DNA of 64,000 bases from Kaistella sp. SH40-3 (GCF_030686865.1 NZ_JAQYUS010000009.1:62001-126000), one strand, 5' to 3'. Positions 1 through 9,140 are shown, counted from the stretch's first letter. Translations and numbers: made by a program. The notes: a model not told the origin generated them from the sequence alone.

Positions 1-805
1 GCGATTAAAAGCATCGCTCTTCCGCTCAAACTTGGCCAGTGACATTGGGATGATTCCAAATTCGATATGCGTAATTTCGTAATCCGAGATTTGAAGATTA
101 TCTTTAATATAATCCGTCAAGGCGGACTGATATTCTTCTTTGGGCAAAACACTTTTACTGAATAAGGTATATTCTACCAACGCTTCCGTGGGGCTTGTTG
201 GTAAAACATACATGAATGTTGCGCCATGTTTTTGATCTAAAGTAAAGTCCATTAAGGTTCCAACCTTTGAATCGAAAGTGGCTTCTTTCGTTTTAATGAC
301 CCACCCTGTAAAATGTTGAAGCAATGAATTTTCTTCGGTAATATTCGGATTAAATAAAGAAGTTGAATTGAATAGATATTGAGATCTGTAAATATTCTCC
401 TCCGTTTCTACGCTCGCCTCAATAGAATCTGAAGTAATCCCTTTTATATTTTCATTTTTAAAGGTTACATTTTCAAAACTGGCTGCATGCGAAAGGACAA
501 AATCATAAAAGTCTTTTCCCTGTATCATTTTATAGCGATAGTTTTCCAGATCAAATTGGCGGGTAAAGTCTTCATTCTTAAAAATTAAAGATTTCCATTC
601 GTGTGTAACTACCGATTCAAAAAGACCTTTCCCCTCTTCCCAAAAACACCAGGTTCGATCGTTTTCATTTTTCTGGACGCGATCAATCACCAGGATTTTT
701 TTAGATTGAAAAACTGGATTAATTAGCAATCGGTAAAGTAAACTTAACCCAGCACACCCAGAGCCAGCAATGATATAATCGTATTTGAGGTCGTTATTCT
801 TCATG
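1..805 (-). CDS. crtY: Lycopene beta-cyclase, 5' part (3' end outside window)
   Basis: The reading frame starts at ATG (803-805, minus strand) and runs off the left edge after 268 codons. The N-terminus reads YDYIIAGSGCAGLSLLYRL, a Rossmann dinucleotide-binding fingerprint (GxGxxG-like, GSGCAG), followed by DRTWCFWEE, characteristic of the CrtY/lycopene cyclase family. The family cyclises the ends of lycopene to beta-carotene, feeding flexirubin- or zeaxanthin-type pigment chemistry at the membrane. About two thirds of the usual length of roughly 380 residues is present, with no internal stop. A TATCTTTG promoter box with an overlapping inverted repeat lies about 190 bases upstream. Identity comes from recalled family motifs, not a search. 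Confidence 0.85.
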
Positions 806-985
806 TAAAAATTTGAGGTGATCTTCTATTCATCAATATAATTTTTGAAAATAATAGATTAAAATTAAAGATAGATTTTTGTTGCTTAAAAACCGCAATA
901 AGTGGTTTTTAGATTAATTCAATTATTTTCCAGTAATCACTACTTTTAATTAACAAGTTAAAAACCTATGGTGCAATTCCATTCT

Positions 986-1022
986 AATCATTACAAAGAT
1001 AAATCTATTTCTTGTAATGATT
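986..1022 (-). promoter_or_regulatory. Candidate crtY promoter with overlapping inverted repeat
   Basis: AATCATTACAA (986-996) and TTGTAATGATT (1012-1022) form a perfect 11-bp inverted repeat with a 15-bp spacer. On the minus strand the sequence reads TATCTTTG (994-1001), matching the Bacteroidota -7 box TAnnTTTG, so the left arm overlaps the promoter of the cyclase gene. This geometry suits a repressor operator. No T-run follows, so it is not a terminator. Confidence 0.45.
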
Positions 1023-1104
1023 TTGATTAGTCATCACCTAAAATTAGCAGCATCACTAAATCTCATATGCAACATCTATACATTAAAACAGATTCCTAAA
1101 ATTC

Positions 1105-1141
1105 AAAAAAAGGGTTGTACTTCTAGTACAACCCTTTTTTT
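1105..1141. terminator. Bidirectional intrinsic terminator
   Basis: AGGGTTGTAC (1111-1120), loop TTCTA, then GTACAACCCT (1126-1135), flanked by an A-run on the left and a T-run on the right. The 10-bp perfect stem would end transcription in either direction. It lies beyond the 3' end of the TonB receptor gene and the bioB remnant, both minus strand. Confidence 0.8.
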
Positions 1142-1193
1142 GATCAATAGACCATATCCTTACTAATGAATTCATTTTCTTTTAATCTGTGCT

Positions 1194-1355
1194 TCAATCT
1201 TCCTTGCAACCACCAGTTTTGATGGAAACTAAAGTAGAGTTTTGAACTTTATTTGGATTGTGATATTGTCGATGCACGATAGCTGTCTCAAAAAGAAGAT
1301 TCATCACCGGTTTTTTGTACAAAGAAACAGCTTCCACTCTAATGCATTTTGGGGA
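1194..1355 (-). pseudogene. bioB: Decayed N-terminal fragment of biotin synthase
   Basis: The minus strand reads [18 protein letters not shown], then [12 protein letters not shown], then [12 protein letters not shown] followed by a stop at 1194-1196. This closely resembles the start of BioB, where the pattern is LY..P...L...A..VHR..H.P..VQ..TL.SIKTGGC.EDC.YC. The frame ends one residue before the first cysteine of the radical-SAM CxxxCxxC motif, and no further BioB sequence follows. Only about 50 codons remain and no convincing start codon precedes them, so it is a relic. It lies just downstream of the TonB receptor gene. Confidence 0.7.
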
Positions 1356-1467
1356 TGGTTCATATTTTACGTTTTTAATTCAGTAAAAAAAGTTTTGGAA
1401 ACTCCCAGAGCGTTCTTTCTTGCATTTTTAAATCTGCGAACGCAATATTATTAGTTTAAAAATTGAT

Positions 1468-3351
1468 TTAATGCTGATTCCATTGAAATCTAACTCCTAA
1501 TGAAAACCATCGCGGTGGCATGGGAACTGCTCCAGCCTCATTGTACGATGCATTAAAAAGATTTGTAACTTCCGTGTATAAATCGAAATCCTGGATTTTA
1601 TAATTGAGGCGAACATCAGCAATGTTATAAGAATCGCCCAATTCCCGCTTCAACCATCTGTCCTTTATCTGCACCGAAAAGTCATTGATTTGATAATGAA
1701 TCCCAGCAACGAACTGATGTTTCAAAGATTCCAAGATGTATTTGGATTGCATTTCAGAAGATCCCTCGAAAGAAGGTTTCAAATAATTATAACTCAAATC
1801 ATAACCAATAGTTTGTTTCTCCGAAAGTTTAAAATCCTGTTGCAGCCTTCCATAAAACCCCTGCATTTTGTTCTGTCCCAAATTCCTAGGTGAATAAGGT
1901 TCAGAAGGGTTTTCTCTTACCCAATCGATAAAATCATTAATACTGCGGTAAAAATAACCGGTTTTAAATTGAAGATTATCTTTACTATACTGTACATTTC
2001 CTTCATAATTCCAGGCGTTTTCGGGTTGAAGCAATTCATTACCCACATTTCCTGGTCGCTGATTCAGATATAAATCAGAAAAAGAAGGAATCCGTTGCCC
2101 AGAACCAATACTGGTGGATATTTTCCAGTAATCAGTTAAAAGATAAGCAACATCAATTCCTGGATATACCTGATAGCCAAAATCAGTATTATAGTTTCCA
2201 TAGATGCCGATGGTTCCTCGTATTTTTTGTCCCAAACTGGTTTTTAATTCTGCATACATCCCGTGATTATCGCGTTCATATTGCCCAATATTGGAACTGT
2301 TGATTTTCTCCAATCTGGACTCGACACCAAATCCGAAAGTTCCAAGCGTTGTTCGAAGACTGCTGTTCAATTCCAACATCAAAGCGTTGGTGTAATGAAC
2401 CGAACGGCCTTTACTTAAATCATCTTTAAAGTATCGGTAATCATCTTCACCATAGCGATCACTGATTCTTGGCGAAATCGTAAAATTACCAAAAGTGTGT
2501 TTGGAGGAAAGACTGAATACAGAAGAATCGGTATGTTCTTCGGAATTAATATCTCCCGGCGCAGCGTAAAAACCGTTAGCACCGAAATGATTTCTGGCAT
2601 AACCCGCCATCGCCTGAATACTGTTGTTCGTATTGAAATCATAGTTTCCTGCGTAGAAAAGTCGGGTATTTTTTGCCGCTGAATTATACCGTTGTCCGTT
2701 GTAATCGCTCTGTGCGATTGAAAATAATTGACTTTGATTTTCAGTTCCGTAAACACCACTCACTTCTGCAGACAGACCACCATAAATTCCCGAACCATCG
2801 CCTTCATCTTTTGACTGAAAAGAACTTCCCGCCTGAACAGTTGCAGTGATGGAAGATTGTTTCCCTTTTTTAGTCACAATATTGACTGCGCCTGTCAACG
2901 CATTAATTCCATAAATTCTTGCTGCAGCACCACGAATCACTTCAATATGGTCAATTGCACTCAAAGGAACTGGAAGATTCATCATGTTGTGCGCGGATTG
3001 CGCATCAATCATTTTCACCCCATTAATCAAAACTAAGGTTTGCTCAGACGTACCACCATCAATCGAAATATCAGTTTGCGTTCCAAAAGGACCTCGCTGT
3101 CGAATATCTACACCGCTGATGTAGGATAAAACCTCGTTCAGCGATTTTGCAGGAAGTGCTTGAATTTGCTTTTGCATAATCACCTGAATATCGCGAGTGG
3201 CTTCATTGAAAGGAATTTGTAAACGGTTTCCCTGAATGATGACTTCTTCTACATCCTTACTTTTAATCAAAGAATCCGAATCATATTTTGTTTGTTGGGC
3301 AAAGGTCGACATCGTGGAAAGGAGTCCTAAACTGAGTATTGCTTTTTTCAT
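1468..3351 (-). CDS. TonB-dependent outer-membrane receptor, BtuB-like
   Basis: 627 residues. A signal peptide (about 1-18, ending TFA-QQ) is followed by a TonB-box-like EEVIIQG near residue 35, a plug domain (about 45-165, with LNEVLSYISGVDIRQRG, ISIDGG and VEVIRG-type signatures) and a beta-barrel ending in the aromatic FSLGVRFQW tail expected for BAM-dependent assembly. Such receptors import scarce ligands (cobalamin, siderophores, other cofactors) across the outer membrane using TonB energy. The architecture is nearest to BtuB, but the ligand cannot be read from sequence. It is divergent from a MocR regulator 86 bases away, which suggests that regulator controls it, and a bioB relic lies downstream. 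Confidence 0.88.
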   Translation of the reverse strand: MKKAILSLGLLSTMSTFAQQTKYDSDSLIKSKDVEEVIIQGNRLQIPFNEATRDIQVIMQKQIQALPAKSLNEVLSYISGVDIRQRGPFGTQTDISIDGGTSEQTLVLINGVKMIDAQSAHNMMNLPVPLSAIDHIEVIRGAAARIYGINALTGAVNIVTKKGKQSSITATVQAGSSFQSKDEGDGSGIYGGLSAEVSGVYGTENQSQLFSIAQSDYNGQRYNSAAKNTRLFYAGNYDFNTNNSIQAMAGYARNHFGANGFYAAPGDINSEEHTDSSVFSLSSKHTFGNFTISPRISDRYGEDDYRYFKDDLSKGRSVHYTNALMLELNSSLRTTLGTFGFGVESRLEKINSSNIGQYERDNHGMYAELKTSLGQKIRGTIGIYGNYNTDFGYQVYPGIDVAYLLTDYWKISTSIGSGQRIPSFSDLYLNQRPGNVGNELLQPENAWNYEGNVQYSKDNLQFKTGYFYRSINDFIDWVRENPSEPYSPRNLGQNKMQGFYGRLQQDFKLSEKQTIGYDLSYNYLKPSFEGSSEMQSKYILESLKHQFVAGIHYQINDFSVQIKDRWLKRELGDSYNIADVRLNYKIQDFDLYTEVTNLFNASYNEAGAVPMPPRWFSLGVRFQWNQH

Positions 3352-3410
3352 AATTATTATTCTAAACCGTATTATTAATTTGTGGGCTGCAAAGGTTTGA
3401 ATAAAAAGAG

Positions 3411-3449
3411 TAATTTTGGTAGTCCGAAATGTAAATAATGAGTAGTCCG
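3411..3449 (+). promoter_or_regulatory. MocR gene promoter and candidate operator direct repeat
   Basis: TAATTTTG (3411-3418) matches the TAnnTTTG -7 box on the plus strand. GTAGTCCG occurs twice in direct orientation, at 3419-3426 and 3442-3449, with starts 23 bp apart. MocR regulators often bind direct repeats in the divergent intergenic region. The second copy overlaps codons 2-4 of the regulator gene, so its repetition may be fortuitous. Confidence 0.4.
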
Positions 3450-4919
3450 GTAATAATACCTTTTCAATCTTTTGTTAAAATAGACCGTCGTAAAAAAGAT
3501 GCGGTGTATTTGCAGATTGTTTATCAGTTTATTAATGCTGTAAAAAGCAACCTTTTAGAAAACAATGATCAACTTCCCGGCAGCCGGATCATCGCTGAGA
3601 ATCTGCAAGTACATCGAAAAACAGTAATTGCGGCTTTGACAGAATTACAGGATCAAGGCTGGGTAGAAACAATTCCAAATGTGGGCACTTTTGTAAAAAA
3701 CCCGGAAAGTTCTTTAAGTACAACTTTCCAAACAAAAACATTTCAACATCCGCCGGAAAAAGCTCCCTTTGATTTTAGAAAAGAATTTATTTTAGATACG
3801 CCTTTAGAAAAAAATAAGGAACAACTCTATTTTACAGATGGTACGCCAGATTACCGACTTATAAAACCTGAGGAACTGGTTCGTTTCTACACTTCCGTAG
3901 TTCGGCGCAAGAAACATTCAGGACCTGGAACCAATATGAATGATGGCAGTTTATTTTTCAGGGATCAGCTGAGTTACTATCTCAATTTGACGAGAGGTTT
4001 TCATATTTCACGGGATTTCTTTTTGCCTGTCGCCAGTTTGGAGAAAGTTCACTCTATTTTAGCCCGATTGATCATTAATGAAGGGGATGTTATTTTGGTG
4101 GAAGAACTCAGTTATTTTTTACCCAATATGATTTACAGTCAGGCTGGAGCTCAATTAAAAACGATCCCGATTGATGAAGAAGGAATGGATATCAATTATA
4201 TTCGAAATCACTTCAAAGAAGGTGAGATTCGAGCGGTCTATATCAATACGAAATGCCAATATCCTACGACCGTGGCGTTATCTGAAAAGAGAAAAACCCA
4301 ACTGCTGGCAATGGCAGAAGAATATCAGTTCATCGTGATTGAAGATGATACGGATTTCGAATTTTCACTGGTCAGAAACAAAAAAGAAATATTGCTTCGT
4401 AAAAAAGGTGGAAACCGGGTAATCTACATTGGTTCTTTCGGAAAATTCCTGGATCCAGGATTTCAAATGAATTTTTTGATTGGGCCCAAAGACCTTTTGG
4501 GAGAAGGCGCAAAATACCTCAATATCTTTGGTAAACCCGATGCCATGATGGAAAAAGCGTTGGGCGAACTCATTCATCAAGGGGATATTCACCGGTATCA
4601 AAGGAAAGCCACAAAAGTAATTTCTGAGCGGAAAGACTTTTTTGCGCAATTGCTCAACAACATTCTTAAAGATCATGTTTCTTTTACGATTCCAAGTTCA
4701 GGTTTGGCCTTTTGGATTCAGTTTAAAGAAAAGATTTCCTTAAGTGAATTGCAAAAGAAAAGCAAAGAAAAAGGACTTTTTATTCCCATGATCTGTCTGT
4801 ACCAAAACCGAACCGTCACCGCTTTAAGATTAGGTTTTGCACATCTTAATGTGCAGGAAATGGAAGAAGCGGTGGGAATTCTCAGTGAAGCTTATCGGGA
4901 ATTAGTTTTGGAAAAATAA
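3438..4919 (+). CDS. MocR/PdxR-type transcriptional regulator (GntR HTH plus aminotransferase-like domain)
   Basis: 493 residues. A GntR winged helix occupies about residues 15-85 (LPGSRIIAENLQVHRKTV, then a wing GWVETIPNVGTFV). A fold-type I aminotransferase-like domain follows; IGSFGKFLDPGF carries the lysine expected to bind pyridoxal phosphate (K336). MocR proteins use the PLP domain as a ligand sensor and the GntR domain to bind DNA. The gene is divergent from the TonB receptor gene, its probable target. Length is normal for the family and the frame is intact. The ligand is unknown; PLP or an amino compound is typical. Confidence 0.88.
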   Translation: MSSPVIIPFQSFVKIDRRKKDAVYLQIVYQFINAVKSNLLENNDQLPGSRIIAENLQVHRKTVIAALTELQDQGWVETIPNVGTFVKNPESSLSTTFQTKTFQHPPEKAPFDFRKEFILDTPLEKNKEQLYFTDGTPDYRLIKPEELVRFYTSVVRRKKHSGPGTNMNDGSLFFRDQLSYYLNLTRGFHISRDFFLPVASLEKVHSILARLIINEGDVILVEELSYFLPNMIYSQAGAQLKTIPIDEEGMDINYIRNHFKEGEIRAVYINTKCQYPTTVALSEKRKTQLLAMAEEYQFIVIEDDTDFEFSLVRNKKEILLRKKGGNRVIYIGSFGKFLDPGFQMNFLIGPKDLLGEGAKYLNIFGKPDAMMEKALGELIHQGDIHRYQRKATKVISERKDFFAQLLNNILKDHVSFTIPSSGLAFWIQFKEKISLSELQKKSKEKGLFIPMICLYQNRTVTALRLGFAHLNVQEMEEAVGILSEAYRELVLEK

Positions 4920-5379
4920 AGGTGAGGAACGATGGTTCAGCGTATGTTCAAAGTTATATCGAACGCAATCTAAAATGTTTGTCACATAAAATTCATAACC
5001 TCAATTAAGTTCCTCCGGCCCTATAAAAAAAATAGACTCATCATTAAAAGAACTACAACTATTTACTATCTACAGTTTCATTAAATTCTCTCTTCGGTAT
5101 GGTCCTCTTAAATTACCGTTTTAAAGGAGACCCCGATGGCGCGGATTTGCAATCCGTGATGTTTACGTACAGAATGATTATCCGATGATAGATCTCAAAT
5201 GGTAAATCTCTAAAGCCCACTAAAAAACTCACCAACAACACTGCCGTCTTCCCACGCAATATTAAACCTTTCCCGTCCAAAAACTGGATCATAGCAAACT
5301 TTAATAAATCTTTGGATTTAGTTTCCCATCCTGAACTTGTTGGCAAGTATTTTGTGTCTTACAACCTAAATTACAGCAT
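4920..5379. other. Intergenic stretch with one short palindrome
   Basis: No gene is supported here. The only structure I see is the small palindrome at 5141-5157. A 77-codon minus-strand frame across 5113-5346 reads through that palindrome and has no recognisable protein features. Confidence 0.5.
5141..5157. repeat. REP-like palindrome
   Basis: GCGGATT-TGC-AATCCGT forms a 6-7 bp stem with a 3-base loop. It looks like a tRNA anticodon arm but no tRNA surrounds it. Similar short GC-rich palindromes are scattered between genes in many Bacteroidota as REP-like elements; membership here is inferred from resemblance only. Confidence 0.4.
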
Positions 5380-5670
5380 ATGAACACACTAGTAAAAATC
5401 GCCGCTGGCTTCACAGCAACTGCCGCAGGAGTGCTTGCACTAACTGTTTTAAGGAACAGAAAAAACAAAGAACAGCAAGATGCTTTAGATAGAAGTACCT
5501 ATCGTAAAACTGAAAATAAGTCACCTAATCAGGAACTTCATCAAGAAAAGACAAAGGGTAATTTTATTACGGATCACGGAAACGCTGCCCTTAATGATAG
5601 TACCCTGGTTAATTATACGGCACCCGTTCAAAAAGTTCAGCACCATCAAAAAGGCGTAAGACACCATTAA
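5380..5670 (+). CDS. Small membrane-anchored hypothetical protein
   Basis: 96 residues. One hydrophobic helix (about residues 4-24, VKIAAGFTATAAGVLALTVL) is followed by a basic, hydrophilic tail ending in a histidine-rich VQHHQKGVRHH. This layout resembles YtxH-like stress proteins, but I do not recognise the family. The ATG start is well placed, and a strong intrinsic terminator lies 29 bases after the stop, so it is a monocistronic gene. No function can be assigned. Confidence 0.6.
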   Translation: MNTLVKIAAGFTATAAGVLALTVLRNRKNKEQQDALDRSTYRKTENKSPNQELHQEKTKGNFITDHGNAALNDSTLVNYTAPVQKVQHHQKGVRHH

Positions 5671-5698
5671 TAAATCTTTATAAAGAAATTTGACCAGA

Positions 5699-5732
5699 TC
5701 TCCAAAGTCTCCTGACTTTGGAGACATTTTTT
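5699..5732 (+). terminator. Intrinsic terminator of the small membrane protein gene
   Basis: TCTCCAAAGTC (5699-5709), loop TCCT, GACTTTGGAGA (5714-5724), then CA and a run of six T. The 11-bp perfect stem is typical of rho-independent termination. Confidence 0.85.
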
Positions 5733-5883
5733 ACTGCCAACCTTGGTGTTTCTTAAAACACCTTTAAAGTCTTTGTTTACGAATGAAATTATTGTAAGTA
5801 TTACAAATACAAACTATTTTCTTTTAACTTTTACTTTCCAATACAGAATCTAAAGAACCCTCTATCTATGGTGATTTACAAGG

Positions 5884-6032
5884 GTCAAGGTGTACAAAAG
5901 TAGTACAGCGCTAACATGCTGCAACATCTTTTCACTTACATTTCCACCCGATTTTCGTCTCCTGTAAGTACCATCAATACTGAGTTCTGTAAAAATACAA
6001 TATTTTTAAACATTCATATTGTACACCTTGAC
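5884..6032. repeat. 14-bp inverted repeats enclosing 121 bp
   Basis: GTCAAGGTGTACAA at 5884-5897 and its exact reverse complement TTGTACACCTTGAC at 6019-6032 bound a short non-coding segment within the 538-bp gap 5671-6208. Nothing else recognisable lies in that gap beyond the terminator at its start. It could be a miniature mobile element or a paired recombinase/regulator site; no target duplication is evident. Confidence 0.5.
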
Positions 6033-6208
6033 AAACCTAAATATCATCAAATCAATCACTTAACTAAAACGGAGACTATTGAAAATTGATAGATGTTACC
6101 ATGATCATCTTTAAATATCCTTTAGATTTGATAGGTATTTATAAAGAAATAGCCTTCTAAAATGTTGCACGCGGAGTTTTTATGGTGTTTCATCTTTTGT
6201 TATTTATT

Positions 6209-7930
6209 TTAATGTACTTGACTAAATTTAAAGTAAAAAATACTTCCTTCATTCTCCGAACTTTCTATCCCAATTTCGCCACCCTGTTTCTCAATAAAGT
6301 TTTTACTGATGGCTAAGCCCAAACCGGTTCCATTCTGAAAATCTTCCGGAACCTGAAAATATCGGTCGAAAACTTTAGAATGGTATTTTGAATTAATTCC
6401 TTTCCCAAAATCCTGCACCGAAAATTTAATTTTATCTGAAATATGTTCAGTTTTAATGATAATCTTTGTTCCAGTCTCCGAATGTTTGATTGCATTGGTG
6501 AGAAAATTATTGAGCACCCAAACCGTTTTATCGAAATCGGCTTTAATGGTAGAATTTTCTTCCGTGTTAATATCAGTTTCGATTTGGATTTCTTTATTTT
6601 CTGCAACAATCAGATTATTGGAAACCGCTTTCTTGATCAGCTCAGACACGCCGCAATTCTGAATATTTAAGCGGATATTTCCGCTTTCAGCCTGCGACAA
6701 ATTCAACAATTCTCCTGTAATATTTAATAATCGGTCACCATCTTCTTCGATGCTTTTCAAAAGTTCCTTTTGCTGGTCATTAAGTATTCCAAACTTTTCA
6801 TTTTTAAGGAGTTGCGTTCCCATTTTCAAAGAGGAAATCGGTGTTTTCAATTCATGAGAAACCGTAGCAATAAAATTAGTCTTGGCAAAATCCAGTTCTT
6901 TATAGGCTGTAATATTCCGTAAGAGAATTACTTTTCCGGCATCTTTTTTCTCCGTTTCACCCGTTGGAATAATGCTGATCGGTATGATTTCCGGTTCGAA
7001 ATAACTTTCTTTTTGGTCGGCAAAAATTTTCATTGGCACCTCTGATTTTTCTTCCAGGGAAGCGTTGCGAAGTAATTCCCGCAATAGATCATTATTTACT
7101 GCGATCTCCGCAGCAGTTTTTCCCACTAAATCTTCACGCACTAAACCCGATATTTTCAACGCTTCTTCATTAATAAAGTTGATCTGATTTTTCTCATCCA
7201 AACCAATCACCGGATCATGCATATTGGCAATAAGCATTTCCACACGCTTTTTATCCATCAACTGTTTTGATACACTGCTGCTTTGATATTCCTCCAACTT
7301 TTCGGCCATGGAATTAAAGGAATTCGCCAGATCTTCAAATTCTGCGCTTCCTTCAAAATGGATGCGTTCGTGATAATTTTTATTCGCGATCTGCTTGATA
7401 CTTTCCGTTAATTCCTTAATCGGGCGCGCAATCGTATCGGGCAAATTGAACAGCAAGGTAAAGGCGATAATAAAACAGATCGTACCCAGAGAAATCACCC
7501 AAGTTGTGGCGGTTTGCGAAGTTGCTATAGCCGTGTCGCTTTTCTGTACGATGGCGTTCATATTCAAACGCATGATTTCTATCAGATCATTTCGGATCAA
7601 CTTTTCATTTTCGGGATTTCTTGATTTTAAAAAGTTTTCAAAATGGATAACCAAACTCTGATAAGATTCCTTTTCGCCATTTTCAGTAATATTTTTACTT
7701 TCTAACGCCAGGTTTTTCTTAAATACATAATTTTGAGTACTGTCTAAAGAGATTCGATCCAAAGCCAACATCATATTTTTCGAATATTCCAAAGAATTGT
7801 AATTGGCCGTAAGAATCTTCTCGGTGTCTGATTTCTGTTGATGAATGTAGATCGCGCTGATCACTGATAACATTACAATCATCAGAAATAAAAGTCCCAC
7901 GCCGAGGGTTAGTTTCGTTTTAATTTTCAT
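6209..7930 (-). CDS. Membrane sensor histidine kinase of the kdp operon
   Basis: 573 residues. TM1 is about 7-30 and TM2 about 147-169, enclosing a periplasmic helical sensor region; HAMP follows (about 170-225), then PAS (about 235-340) and HisKA with the phosphoacceptor H359 in ATVSHELKTP. HATPase boxes are visible: NNFLTNAIKH (N), QDFGKGI (G1) and GTGLGLAIS (G2). It is the last gene of the kdp operon, 55 bases after the KdpD sensor-half gene. Canonical KdpD is one fused protein; here sensing and kinase activity are on separate polypeptides. The likely partner is the NtrC-type regulator at 15168-16481, as no OmpR-type KdpE is present. Confidence 0.88.
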   Translation of the reverse strand: MKIKTKLTLGVGLLFLMIVMLSVISAIYIHQQKSDTEKILTANYNSLEYSKNMMLALDRISLDSTQNYVFKKNLALESKNITENGEKESYQSLVIHFENFLKSRNPENEKLIRNDLIEIMRLNMNAIVQKSDTAIATSQTATTWVISLGTICFIIAFTLLFNLPDTIARPIKELTESIKQIANKNYHERIHFEGSAEFEDLANSFNSMAEKLEEYQSSSVSKQLMDKKRVEMLIANMHDPVIGLDEKNQINFINEEALKISGLVREDLVGKTAAEIAVNNDLLRELLRNASLEEKSEVPMKIFADQKESYFEPEIIPISIIPTGETEKKDAGKVILLRNITAYKELDFAKTNFIATVSHELKTPISSLKMGTQLLKNEKFGILNDQQKELLKSIEEDGDRLLNITGELLNLSQAESGNIRLNIQNCGVSELIKKAVSNNLIVAENKEIQIETDINTEENSTIKADFDKTVWVLNNFLTNAIKHSETGTKIIIKTEHISDKIKFSVQDFGKGINSKYHSKVFDRYFQVPEDFQNGTGLGLAISKNFIEKQGGEIGIESSENEGSIFYFKFSQVH

Positions 7931-7985
7931 TTTAAATCGATGAAATATTTTTTTTAAAAGTATATAGAATCGAAAATATTTGCTT

Positions 7986-9140
7986 TTAAGACAAGATGAT
8001 AATATCTACTTTTTCATTCGTCATATTATTCACAAAGTTATGAAACCAGTTCAATCTAAAGACCTGTTGGAAAAAATTAAGATGCGGTTTCCCAACGCAG
8101 ACTGTCGTAATATGATTCTGCTGCACATACTCCAAAATTGCTTCGGCGATATTAGAGGCATTTACCTGGATCACCTGTGCGCCCATTTCCCGAGCGAAGT
8201 TTAAATTATTGATCAGATATCTTTGTTTGTCCAGCGCAATTTTATCTGCATTTTCCTTGGGAATCTGCACATATAAAACCGTCCACCGACTGTTGTAATA
8301 ACTCGCTAATCTGGCGGTTTTACGAATCACCGCTTTTGCTGTTTTCTCGTTGCTGCTGATGCAGGCAAGAAATTTTTCAGACCGAATATTAATCGACTTG
8401 GTGACTTCTGTTTCTACTTTTTTCTCGACATGTGTGGCCACTTCTTTCAGAGCCAATTCGCGCAATTGCAGAATGTGGTCACTTTTAAAAAAATTCTTCA
8501 GCGAAATATCAATTTTGTCCTGCGGATAAATTTTGCCTTCTTTTACCCGGGCAATCAATTCGTCTGCCGTTAAATCAATATTGACCACTTCATCGGCGAG
8601 TGCCAGAATTTTATCGGGAATCCGTTCAGATACTTCGATTCCGATGATATTCTTAACACTTTCATTCAGACTTTCGATGTGTTGAATATTGACGGCACTG
8701 ATCACATTGATTCCGGCTTCCAGAATTTCCAGAACATCCTGCCATCTTTTTTTATTGGCGCTTCCTTCCACATTGGTGTGTGCCAATTCATCAACCAACA
8801 CAATATCGGGATGATCATTGATGATCGCCTGAACATCCATTTCCTCGAGGTATTTCCCTTTGTAGAAAATAGATTTCCTGGGAATAGCGGGAATTCCCTC
8901 CACCAACGCAATGGTTTCTACGCGAAGATGCGGTTCGATGTACCCGATTTTTATATCAATACCATGTCTCAGCAGGCTGTGGGCTTCCTGCAACATTCGA
9001 TACGTTTTGCCCACACCGGCGCTCATTCCGATATAAATCTTGAATTTGCCGCGTTTGGATCGCTGAATGAGGTCTAGGAAATGTTCGGCTGAAGACATGG
9101 TTGATTTGTTATTTTTAAGGTTTAACTTTTTCAGTTTCAA
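7986..9140 (-). CDS. kdpD: KdpD N-terminal sensor protein (KdpD plus universal-stress domain only)
   Basis: 384 residues, against about 900 for full-length KdpD. The KdpD P-loop domain has Walker A SAGVGKTYRM (K45) and Walker B IVLVDELAHTN (about 113-123). A universal-stress-protein-like domain starts near residue 250 (KFLACISSNEKTAKAVIR). The DUF4118 membrane helices and the kinase module are absent. The start codon overlaps the stop of the porin gene by 4 bases, indicating translational coupling. It probably senses ions or nucleotides in the cytosol and informs the separate kinase encoded next; short KdpDs are known from other bacteria. Confidence 0.85.
   Translation of the reverse strand: MKLKKLNLKNNKSTMSSAEHFLDLIQRSKRGKFKIYIGMSAGVGKTYRMLQEAHSLLRHGIDIKIGYIEPHLRVETIALVEGIPAIPRKSIFYKGKYLEEMDVQAIINDHPDIVLVDELAHTNVEGSANKKRWQDVLEILEAGINVISAVNIQHIESLNESVKNIIGIEVSERIPDKILALADEVVNIDLTADELIARVKEGKIYPQDKIDISLKNFFKSDHILQLRELALKEVATHVEKKVETEVTKSINIRSEKFLACISSNEKTAKAVIRKTARLASYYNSRWTVLYVQIPKENADKIALDKQRYLINNLNFAREMGAQVIQVNASNIAEAILEYVQQNHITTVCVGKPHLNFFQQVFRLNWFHNFVNNMTNEKVDIIILS

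Noticed and set aside
1242-1454. 70-codon plus-strand frame
   Set aside because: It lies opposite the bioB relic and has no recognisable protein features.
5137-5160. tRNA-like anticodon arm (GGATT-TGC-AATCC)
   Set aside because: No acceptor, D or T arms surround it; it fits a short REP-like palindrome.
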